In this document: in pieces, positions 6,663 through 13,197 of the stretch
Position numbering within the stretch: position 1 is the first letter of the stretch
Layout of the letters: every line of letters begins with the position of its first letter
Source of the DNA: CAZPAN01 sp964581165
GTDB lineage: Bacteria > Actinomycetota > Coriobacteriia > Coriobacteriales > CADBOM01
Direction: 5' to 3'
Assembly (NCBI GenBank): GCA_964581165.1
Contig: CAZOMM010000057.1
Span: 1 to 13,206, forward strand
Length of the DNA: 13,206 bases
Made by a program: the position numbers and the translations under genes
The notes under the pieces: generated by a model
What the model was told of the DNA's origin: nothing
The model's input: only the letters and a program-made list of their open reading frames with translations
The model's database searches: none

Positions 6663-7706
6663 ATGAAACACGATAGAGTGCTGATGTCGCACGGCAGTGG
6701 CGGATCGATGATGAAATCGCTGATAGATGAGGTTTTTCTGGATTGCTTTGGCGAAGATCCAACTACTCAGGGCGATGATGCTTTTGTGGGGGATCTCTCG
6801 ACTGTACTGCCGGAAGCCTTATCGAACAGCCGCATCGCCATGTCCACAGACACCTTTGTAGTAACACCAAGATTTTTCCCGGGCGGAGACATCGGCAGAC
6901 TTGCAGTTTGTGGCACGGTTAACGATGTAGCTACATCTGGTGCCAAAGTTCTTTTTCTTTCCTGTGGATTTGTGCTCGAAGAAGGCCTGCCCATAGATGA
7001 TCTTCGTGCGGTTTGTCAGTCAATGGCAGCAGCTGCATCAGAAGCGGGAGTACACATCGTTACCGGCGACACCAAAGTTGTTGAACGTGGAAGCTGCGAC
7101 GGATTGTACATTAACACCTCTGGCGTGGGCTTTGTGCCCCAGGGCGTTTCTTTGTCGGGGCGCAATTGCAAACCCGGAGATCTTATTTTGCTATCGGGCA
7201 CGCTGGGCGACCATGGAATTGCAGTAATGGTTGCAAGAGAGGGCCTGGGACTACAGACAACGATCGAAAGCGATGCTGCACCTCTAAATGCCTTGATTTC
7301 ATCTGTGATAGAAGCCGCACCTAGTGTCCGTTGCTTCCGTGATCCCACTAGGGGAGGATTGGCTTCTACGCTAAACGAGCTTGCTTTTCAAAGCAATGTT
7401 TCGATGAATGTGCGAGAGGTAGATGTGCCTGTAAAAGACCAGGTGAGAGGCTGCTGTGACATGCTCGGATACGATGTGTTTCAGGTAGCCAATGAGGGAA
7501 AAATGCTTTGCATTGTTCCGGCAGAAGAGGCAATCCCAGCGCTAGAGGCCATGCAGAGCAATCAATATGGAAAAGATGCAGCGATTATTGGAGAAGTCTT
7601 GGATGTGTCTGCAGGAAAATCTCCCATTGTTACGGTAGAAACCAGCTTGGGTTCTCGCCGAATAATGGACATGCTAGTTGGAGAACAGCTTCCTCGCATC
7701 TGCTGA
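6663..7706 (+). CDS. hypE: Carbamoyl dehydratase HypE, hydrogenase cyanide-ligand synthesis
   Basis: HypE takes the carbamoyl group from HypF on its C-terminal Cys and, using ATP, dehydrates it to thiocyanate, which is passed to the iron held by HypC/HypD. The 347-aa protein ends exactly in PRIC, with the reactive Cys347 as the last residue. PurM/AIR-synthase-like motifs are present: SHGSGGSMM (N-terminus), GDDAFVG (38-43), STDTFVV, GDIGRLAVCGTVNDVATSGA (75-94), GDTKVVERG, SGTLGDHGIA and DPTRGGLASTLNEL. Length and order match the family. It is the last gene of the operon; no clear terminator follows, and the next gene converges on it. Its translation signal is weak, so coupling to hypD translation is likely. 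Confidence 0.97.
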   Translation: MKHDRVLMSHGSGGSMMKSLIDEVFLDCFGEDPTTQGDDAFVGDLSTVLPEALSNSRIAMSTDTFVVTPRFFPGGDIGRLAVCGTVNDVATSGAKVLFLSCGFVLEEGLPIDDLRAVCQSMAAAASEAGVHIVTGDTKVVERGSCDGLYINTSGVGFVPQGVSLSGRNCKPGDLILLSGTLGDHGIAVMVAREGLGLQTTIESDAAPLNALISSVIEAAPSVRCFRDPTRGGLASTLNELAFQSNVSMNVREVDVPVKDQVRGCCDMLGYDVFQVANEGKMLCIVPAEEAIPALEAMQSNQYGKDAAIIGEVLDVSAGKSPIVTVETSLGSRRIMDMLVGEQLPRIC

Positions 7707-7856
7707 ATAAAGACACTCACATGCTCGTGCGCCTACGCGCTCATGTCCCCGTGCGCTCATGTCCCCGCCCGCTCGCACGCCTACGCGCCTACATACTACG
7801 CACCCACATGTTCATGCGCTCATGCGTCTACACGCTCGTGCGCTCACGTCTTCTCG
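7707..7856. repeat. Degenerate GC-rich repeat tract between convergent genes
   Basis: The gap between hypE and the convergent ATPase gene is filled by irregular repeats of CGCCTACG, TGCGCTCATG, CGCTCGTGCGC and GTCCCCG, in a roughly 6-bp rhythm from about 7722 to 7850. Many stretches alternate purine and pyrimidine (GTGCGC, TACGCG, CACATG). No clean hairpin with a T-run is seen. An open frame crosses it, but the encoded Arg/Leu/His-rich peptide looks like a by-product of the repeat. Confidence 0.65.
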
Positions 7857-9224
7857 CTAAATACTTGACTTGGTTTGGTCTTGGTCTAACGACAAACAAG
7901 TTGGTAGACAATTGGCCGCATACAAGGGGATATTTAGCAGCCAATCTTGATCTTTCCAAGGCAACATCGAAATTCGTAGGGCCTTATCAAGACTATAGTG
8001 CTTAACAAACGATGAAAGAGAAGCACCTGCAACATTAGCAGCAGCTTTTACCTCAATAGGCCAAAGCTTGCCTGCAAACTCAATTAAAAAGTCAAGCTCA
8101 CCCTTTTGATATTTGCCATCGGCCGACCAGTAGTATGGCAAGCAAGCATTTGCAACAAGTTGCTGGCAAACATACTGTTCCGCATAAACTCCCTTATATT
8201 CTGTAAAAAGTCGATCTTGTTCAAAGATTGTTCTTGCATCAAGTCCAATAGCAGCACCGAGCAATCCCACATCAAGCATATAAAGCTTGAAATATGTTTC
8301 GTCAGCATAAGCAGCAAGTGGAAGATTGGGCTTTGTCACTCTGTTGACCTTGGTGACTAAACCAGAATCAACTAGCCATGCAATTGCATCGCGGTAATTG
8401 CGTCCTCTGCCACCATCACTTACAGCGGCAAAGACAAATCGCCTAATGTCGCCTTCCCGCGCTAATTGCTGAGGAACCGAGTGCCATGTCTGACGGATAC
8501 GTTCGGTGTCAATTGGCCTTTGGACATGCTTGGCAAAATCATGTTCGTAATCTCTAAGAAGCGTTTGTTGGATCTCTCGAACCGCAGAAAAATCACCAGT
8601 ATCACTGTATTTTTGAACGGCCTCAGGCATTCCTCCCACATACAGATAAGCTCTCAATAGCTCACTCAAACGATCCGCAAACACCTTGAATGTCTCCGGA
8701 TCTGCCTGTGTGCACAAATCTGCCAGTTGAGGATTGGCGACCTCGCGTACAAACTCATCAAAAGTCATTGGATGCAAGTCCAGATAATTTACCTTGCCCA
8801 CTGGCCAAGACACTTTATGATCGCCATCTTTGTCTGCCCTGTTAAACGCAAGGCCTAAAAGCGAACCCGCAGCTACAAGGGGCACATCGGGCCTTTGTTC
8901 ACAAAAAAACTTAAGCGAAGTGATGGCTCGTGGGCATTCTTGAATCTCATCAAAAAATATAAGAGTCTTCCCATCTTGGGGATTTGTGCCAGTGCTTGCA
9001 CCAATAATGGTTAGCAATCTATCTGGATCAAGCGTAGATTCAAAAAGCCGCTGCATCTCCTCATTATCAAGAAAGATAATATGGGCGATGGATTCAAACT
9101 GCTCAGTTGCAAACTCACGAACTAGCCATGTTTTACCAACTTGACGGGCTCCATTAACAATCAAAGGCTTGCGTGATAAATCGTTTTTCCACTCTATAAG
9201 TTTGGTCATGGCATTTCGATACAT
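7857..9224 (-). CDS. AAA-family ATPase with DUF4143 C-terminal domain
   Basis: The protein has 455 residues. The N-terminal AAA_14-type ATPase shows Walker A GARQVGKT (residues 25-32) and Walker B TLIFFDEIQECPRA (D92, E93), followed by FCEQRPDVPLVAAGSLLG as in this family. The C-terminal DUF4143 half includes GELDFLIE...PIEVKA (D378, E391, K393), which resembles a PD-(D/E)xK nuclease core. Members are common in anaerobes and archaea; their function is unsettled, with DNA handling or toxin/defence-like roles proposed. I prefer the ATG at 9224 because AAAAGGA lies five bases upstream; an in-frame ATG at 9257 lacks a ribosome site. The gene is convergent with hypE and divergent from the nitrogenase-like operon. 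Its base composition resembles the hyp region, not the GC-rich genes to the right. Confidence 0.9.
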   Translation of the reverse strand: MYRNAMTKLIEWKNDLSRKPLIVNGARQVGKTWLVREFATEQFESIAHIIFLDNEEMQRLFESTLDPDRLLTIIGASTGTNPQDGKTLIFFDEIQECPRAITSLKFFCEQRPDVPLVAAGSLLGLAFNRADKDGDHKVSWPVGKVNYLDLHPMTFDEFVREVANPQLADLCTQADPETFKVFADRLSELLRAYLYVGGMPEAVQKYSDTGDFSAVREIQQTLLRDYEHDFAKHVQRPIDTERIRQTWHSVPQQLAREGDIRRFVFAAVSDGGRGRNYRDAIAWLVDSGLVTKVNRVTKPNLPLAAYADETYFKLYMLDVGLLGAAIGLDARTIFEQDRLFTEYKGVYAEQYVCQQLVANACLPYYWSADGKYQKGELDFLIEFAGKLWPIEVKAAANVAGASLSSFVKHYSLDKALRISMLPWKDQDWLLNIPLYAANCLPTCLSLDQDQTKSSI

Positions 9225-9229
9225 GGCAG

Positions 9230-9236
9230 TCCTTTT
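9230..9236 (-). promoter_or_regulatory. Ribosome binding site deciding the ATPase start
   Basis: On the minus strand AAAAGGA is followed by five bases and the ATG at 9224. The alternative ATG at 9257 has no purine-rich site, so the shorter form is favoured. Confidence 0.6.
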
Positions 9237-9270
9237 ACTTCTTTTATTTGGCAGCATTCAGGAAAAGATG

Positions 9271-9354
9271 CACATTATGGCGGATGCCGACATCGGTTTC
9301 TGCCATATTATGGCGGATACCGACATCGGTATTAACCACATTATGGCGGATTCC
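9271..9354. repeat. 33-bp direct repeats (two full, one partial) with internal dyad, between divergent genes
   Basis: Copies start at 9271, 9304 and 9337, exactly 33 bp apart. All share CAYATTATGGCGGAT. Copies 1 and 2 continue CCGACATCGGT; copy 3 departs after GGCGGATTCC. In copy 2 the sequence ATACCGA-CA-TCGGTAT (9317-9332) is a perfect 7-bp inverted repeat; copy 1 keeps only its CCGA/TCGG core plus the outermost A/T pair. The array begins 47 bases upstream of the ATPase start and ends about 120 bases before the nitrogenase-like start, a good place for a regulator of either or both genes. The spacer holds no convincing gene of its own. Confidence 0.85.
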
Positions 9355-9413
9355 GGGTTTAAGTTGTGGAGAATTTTGAGTTCAGGTTGTCGCCTAAAAA
9401 ATATCTACAGCAG

Positions 9414-9419
9414 TATACT
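9414..9419 (+). promoter_or_regulatory. Candidate -10 element for the nitrogenase-like operon
   Basis: TATACT is a near-consensus -10 hexamer lying 55 bases before the proposed GTG start. No good -35 is seen at 16-18 bp; TTGTCG at 9387-9392 is 21 bp away, too far. An activator-dependent promoter using the upstream repeats would fit, but this is speculative. Confidence 0.22.
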
Positions 9420-9474
9420 GACACGTATTAATCGTTCCGGAGCATCCATCGATTTTGAGGCTGGTGGTTCGAAG

Positions 9475-11724
9475 GTGGCCAGGATAGCCGTGTATGGCAA
9501 GGGCGGGATAGGCAAGTCCACCGTGAGCGCCAATCTGTCGGCGGCGCTGGCGAGATCCGGGTACAGGGTGATGCAGATCGGGTGCGACCCCAAGCACGAT
9601 TCCACCCGGCTTCTCCTAGGCGGTTTGCAGATCCGCACGGTGATGGATTACATCCGCGAGACTCTCCCCGACAATTATCGGCTCTCTGATGTTCTCTTCG
9701 AGGGATACATGGGTATCGGCTGCGTCGAGGCAGGCGGCCCGAAGCCGGGAGTGGGGTGCGCAGGCAGGGGGATCATCTCTACGTTTGAGCTGCTGGCGCA
9801 ATTGAACGCGGGCGAGGGTTATGACACGGTGGTCTATGACGTGCTGGGAGATGTGGTCTGCGGCGGGTTCGCAGTGCCAATCAGGCGTGAGTACGCCGAC
9901 ACCATCCTTGTGGTCACCTCCGGTGAGTTTATGTCGCTCTACGCGGCCAACAACATTCTGCGCGGCATCGCCAACTACGACGGAGATCAACGACGGGTCG
10001 CTGGCATCGTACTCAACGAGCGTACGGTCGACGGCGAGATCGACCGCGTCGAGCGCTTTGCTAAGGCGGTGGGATTGCCCATTGTAACGAGGATCCCGAG
10101 GTCCGACTCCTTCGCGCGTGCGGAGAGAGTCGGAAAGACCGTCGTAGAGATCGGGGACGATGCCAAACTAGGCAGCATTTTTGCCGATCTCGCTGCTAGG
10201 GTCGTCGAAGAGTGTGAGCTGTTCGGGGCATCACCCCTTTCCGATGAGGAGCTGGAGCGCGTTGTTCTCGGATCCGAATCGGCGGATACAGCGAAGGCGA
10301 GCGGTGCCTGTAATACCTCTAATAGGGGAGATGTCAAGTCGACGCATGACAGGTCTCCTTCTCCTCCCGCAGCGGATTCCGGAGTCCACTCCCCAGAGGA
10401 AGAGGACACCCCGTCGGCTCTCTACCTCTCAAAGAATCTCAAGCGCGGCGAACCCCTCCACGGATGCGCCTTCAGCGGGGCACTTTCGGTCGCCGTCCAC
10501 CTGCGCGACGCTGCTGTTCTGGCACACTCTCCAAAGAGCTGCACGTTCATATCTTTTCAGGCTGTCTCGTCGTCGGGCCGCCGTCGCCTGTTTGAGCGTG
10601 GGTCGCTCCTGCCGGCTTCGCTGGCACCTAATCTGCAGTGCACCGAGATGGGGCAGCCCGAGATCGTTTTTGGGGGAATGGAGAGGCTGCGCGAAAAGAT
10701 CGCCTCTGTTGCCAAGGACGCTCCCAGCGCGATTGTGGTGATCAGTTCCTGCCCCTCGGGCATCATCGGAGACGACGTGGACAGCGTTGTGGATATGTCG
10801 CATCCCGGTATGCCGGTGATCCCTATTTGCACCGACGGCAACATGTCAGGTGACTTTCTCCAAGGGATTTTTATGGGGTATATGTCTATAGCCCGCTCAC
10901 TTGTCGACCCTGAGGTCTCCGTCGATCCGCAGAGCGTGAACATAATCGCCGAGAAGCCCGTCGTTATGAATACCGAGGACAACTTTACGCTGATCTTGGG
11001 ATTTCTCTCCAGAATGGGCATCTCCATCAACTGCCGGTACCTCTACAACTCCACCGTCGCCGACGTTCGCAGGCTATGTTCAGCTGCACTCACGCTGCCG
11101 GCGTATTCCGACTACACGTCCACGACTCTGGGGAAGTTTCTCACCGACGAGTTTGGGATGGAGGTGGCCGACCGTGGCTTCCCGATCGGCTTTGACGAGA
11201 CCTGCGACTGGCTGCGGTGGATCGGGGCCAGGTTCGGTTCGGAAGAGACCGCCGAGGAGATCATTGGGGAATGGGAGGAGCGCTACAGGAAGGATGTCGA
11301 GGAGCTACGTTCCGACCTAGAGGGTCACAAGCTCATGATAATCACGTTTAACTACGAGCTTGACTGGATCTTGAAAACCGCGATAGACATCGGAATGGTT
11401 ATCTCTAAGATTTGTGTGCTCGATTACTCGCAGGATGAGGGCTTTCGCTCTCGGCTGGGGGTGGCCCTGCCGGTGGAAGAGGGGTACGACCCAGCCAAGC
11501 GCGATGACGATCTCGCCGAGCAGAGACCCAGCGTGGTTCTCTCCAACTACGCCTTTTCCACGGATGTTGACGTTCCGGTGCTCGACACGATCCCGATGTG
11601 CCCCGATGCGGGCTTTGAGTCGGGGTTGGTGCTTGCCAGAAGATGGGCGGTTCTGCTTCGGAGCGGCTTGAGAGGAGGCTGGGAAGATGACGCGGAGCTA
11701 TCTGGAGAGCATCTCGCCCGATAG
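9475..11724 (+). CDS. Nitrogenase-like fusion protein: NifH/BchL-type reductase fused to NifD/NifE-type subunit
   Basis: This is a 749-aa single chain. Residues 1-260 are a NifH/BchL-type ATP-dependent electron donor: P-loop GKGGIGKST (8-16), CDPKHDST (37-44), GVGCAGRG (C95) and DVVCGGFAVP (C129), the two cysteines that hold the subunit-bridging [4Fe-4S] cluster. A low-complexity linker (about 262-325) joins it to an oxidoreductase type-1 (NifD/E) domain with GCAFSG (C331), LQCTEMGQPEIVFGG (C389) and ISSCPSGIIGDD (C426), equivalent to NifD Cys62, 88 and 154. The FeMo-cofactor ligands appear absent: TLPAYSDYT replaces the Cys275 segment, and DAGFESGLVLAR carries Ala where NifD has His442. The GTG at 9475 gives the usual NifH N-terminus (ARIAVYGKGG) with a weak GGTGG site. 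An in-frame ATG at 9268 would add 69 residues made partly of the 33-bp repeats, which is less likely. Composition is GC-rich. Confidence 0.9.
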   Translation: MARIAVYGKGGIGKSTVSANLSAALARSGYRVMQIGCDPKHDSTRLLLGGLQIRTVMDYIRETLPDNYRLSDVLFEGYMGIGCVEAGGPKPGVGCAGRGIISTFELLAQLNAGEGYDTVVYDVLGDVVCGGFAVPIRREYADTILVVTSGEFMSLYAANNILRGIANYDGDQRRVAGIVLNERTVDGEIDRVERFAKAVGLPIVTRIPRSDSFARAERVGKTVVEIGDDAKLGSIFADLAARVVEECELFGASPLSDEELERVVLGSESADTAKASGACNTSNRGDVKSTHDRSPSPPAADSGVHSPEEEDTPSALYLSKNLKRGEPLHGCAFSGALSVAVHLRDAAVLAHSPKSCTFISFQAVSSSGRRRLFERGSLLPASLAPNLQCTEMGQPEIVFGGMERLREKIASVAKDAPSAIVVISSCPSGIIGDDVDSVVDMSHPGMPVIPICTDGNMSGDFLQGIFMGYMSIARSLVDPEVSVDPQSVNIIAEKPVVMNTEDNFTLILGFLSRMGISINCRYLYNSTVADVRRLCSAALTLPAYSDYTSTTLGKFLTDEFGMEVADRGFPIGFDETCDWLRWIGARFGSEETAEEIIGEWEERYRKDVEELRSDLEGHKLMIITFNYELDWILKTAIDIGMVISKICVLDYSQDEGFRSRLGVALPVEEGYDPAKRDDDLAEQRPSVVLSNYAFSTDVDVPVLDTIPMCPDAGFESGLVLARRWAVLLRSGLRGGWEDDAELSGEHLAR

Positions 11725-13123
11725 CCTGTCTGGCGCGTTGTTTGCGCTGGAGGGGGTCGCTCGCTCGGTTGTGCTTCTCAACGGACCCACTGGATGCAAG
11801 TTTTACCATTCCGCCATATCGGACAACCAGCTGATAAGGCAGCTGGACTTTGATCCGTTGAAGTTTCCTGCGCAATGGTATTTTGGCCAGCCGAGGATCC
11901 CTTGCACCTATCTCGACGATGCCGACTATGTCTATGGAGGCGAGGAGAAAATTGCCGAGGCGCTGGGTTTTCTGCTCGACAAGGTGCCGTTCGATCTGCT
12001 CGCGATTGTCAACTCGCCCGGCGCGGCGCTGATAGGCGACGATCTTCGCGGGATCGCCGAGCGTGTGATCGAGGATGCGGCTAGGAAGGGGTCGCCTCTC
12101 GGAGCGAATTCAGCGACGGGCGCGAGGGGGATTGCGGGTGCCTTGGGTTCCGGTCCCGGGATCGTCACGATCGAGACACCCGGCTTCTCCAGCGATCTTT
12201 GCATCGGCCATGAGGACGCAGTGCTCGCGATGCTCACGCAGCTAGGTCTGCCGGTGCCGCCCTCGGGGGTGCCACCCTCGGGAATGGGCACTTACGGCAA
12301 GGATGGCAAGGATGGAAAACATGGTAAATATGGGCATCCTAGGGTAAATCTGCTCGGCATCTCGATTTTCCACAAGAATCTGCTCGGAGACGTTGCGGAG
12401 ATCAAGAGACTTCTCAAGATATGTGGCATCGATGTCGTCTGCGCCCTATGTGCCGGATCGACCGTCGAGCAGATTGCCTCGATGGCATCGGCCGACCTCA
12501 ATCTGGTGGTGAATCCCGAGTTCGGCATGAGGACGGCAGCCTATCTGGGGGATGCCTTTGGTATGGAGAGCTACGTCTGCGAAGGGTCTCCTGTGGGTTT
12601 CGAGGCGACCGAGAGGATGCTGAAAGATGTTTGCGGCAAGTTCGGTATCGATGCCACGCCCGCTCTCAGGGAATGCCGCGAGGCGAGAGGTCGTGCCTAT
12701 GCCTTCATATCTAGGGTCAACTCGCTGACGGGCCTCCCCAAAGGAGTGACATACTCGATCGAGGGGATGGGTTCGGAGCTTCTCTCGTGGACGAGGTTTC
12801 TCACCGGCTACATGGGCATGGCACCTTCGTGTGTTGCGGTGCGCGATGAGAGCAGCTCACTCATGACCGAGGAGCTGGCTCGCTATCTGGAACAGGTCGG
12901 GTTTGCCGATGCTCTTGGCCGTAGCATCATGGAGACCGAGGCCGACTTCGTCTTTGGCAGCGGCAACACGATCGCTGCCAAGATGCTGACAGACGAGTTG
13001 TTTGCCGGCATCGAGATCTCCCTGCCGACTATCGGCTACTACGACGTGGTGCCAAAGACTTTCATGGGCGCTCAAGGCGCGCTGCATCTGGTGGAGATGA
13101 TCCTGAACGGGTTGAAGTTCTAG
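11687..13123 (+). CDS. NifK/NifN/BchB-like subunit of a nitrogenase-like reductase
   Basis: This 478-aa protein overlaps the fusion gene by 38 bases and has GAGGAGG (11672-11678) eight bases before its ATG, so the two are translationally linked and presumably form a heteromeric component 1. NifK-family features are SGALFALEGVARSVVLLNGPTGCKFYHS (C37; numbered from Met1), RIPCTYLDDADYVYGGEEKI (C73), IVNSPGAALIGDDLRGI, and a C-terminal half with PEFGMRTAAYLGDAFG and SLPTIGYYDVV. The third canonical cysteine (NifK Cys153) is replaced by Ser110 in VNSPGAALIGDD. Residues 190-215 are an insert of VPPSG x2 and GKD/GKD/GKH/GKY repeats. The exact substrate cannot be read from sequence. Other possibilities, such as DPOR-, CfbD- or Mar-type enzymes, are discussed in the findings. 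Confidence 0.88.
   Translation: MTRSYLESISPDSLSGALFALEGVARSVVLLNGPTGCKFYHSAISDNQLIRQLDFDPLKFPAQWYFGQPRIPCTYLDDADYVYGGEEKIAEALGFLLDKVPFDLLAIVNSPGAALIGDDLRGIAERVIEDAARKGSPLGANSATGARGIAGALGSGPGIVTIETPGFSSDLCIGHEDAVLAMLTQLGLPVPPSGVPPSGMGTYGKDGKDGKHGKYGHPRVNLLGISIFHKNLLGDVAEIKRLLKICGIDVVCALCAGSTVEQIASMASADLNLVVNPEFGMRTAAYLGDAFGMESYVCEGSPVGFEATERMLKDVCGKFGIDATPALRECREARGRAYAFISRVNSLTGLPKGVTYSIEGMGSELLSWTRFLTGYMGMAPSCVAVRDESSSLMTEELARYLEQVGFADALGRSIMETEADFVFGSGNTIAAKMLTDELFAGIEISLPTIGYYDVVPKTFMGAQGALHLVEMILNGLKF
12254..12331 (+). repeat. 15-bp x2 and 9-bp x4 tandem repeats inside the nifK-like gene
   Basis: Two 15-bp units encode VPPSG VPPSG (12254-12283). After a four-codon spacer (MGTY), four 9-bp units encode GKD GKD GKH GKY (12296-12331). 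The insert is in frame and lies between recognisable NifK-like segments, so it is probably a surface loop. Confidence 0.85.
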
Positions 13124-13137
13124 AAACATCATCAACA

Positions 13138-13197
13138 AGCATGTCCCAGGCGCAAATCTCCATAAAGCTTATGAAGGCAGATCTCCTAGGACATGCT
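13138..13197. repeat. 60-bp imperfect palindrome after the nitrogenase-like operon
   Basis: AGCATGTCC (13138-13146) pairs with GGACATGCT (13189-13197). Pairing resumes for AGG/CCT inside it and again near the centre (CATAA/TTATG, flanking AGC). It begins 14 bases after the nifK-like stop. It may act as a bidirectional transcription terminator, although no T-run follows within the six remaining bases beyond a short TTTT at 13202-13205. It could also be a small palindromic interspersed element. Confidence 0.6.

Noticed and set aside
7508..8005. A 165-residue plus-strand open frame across the hypE end and the repeat tract.
   Set aside because: It overlaps hypE and the ATPase gene, and its sequence simply reads the degenerate repeat.
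9271..9354. CRISPR-like appearance of the 33-bp spaced repeats.
   Set aside because: The copies are directly adjacent with no spacers, there are only three, and no cas gene is nearby.
9169..9474. Longer N-terminus for the nitrogenase-like fusion (ATG at 9169 or 9268).
   Set aside because: The 9169 start overlaps the ATPase coding region on the other strand. The 9268 start would translate the 33-bp repeats and an AT-rich stretch. NifH-family proteins begin directly at the P-loop strand, which the GTG at 9475 gives. The 9268 ATG does have an AGGA upstream, so it is not fully excluded.
9475..13123. Bona fide molybdenum nitrogenase, chlorophyll-type DPOR/COR, or CfbCD of F430 synthesis.
   Set aside because: The cofactor ligands seem to be missing and there are no nif assembly genes. 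There are no photosynthesis genes, and the lineage inferred is non-photosynthetic. CfbD is a single-gene homodimer, whereas two different component-1 chains are encoded here.
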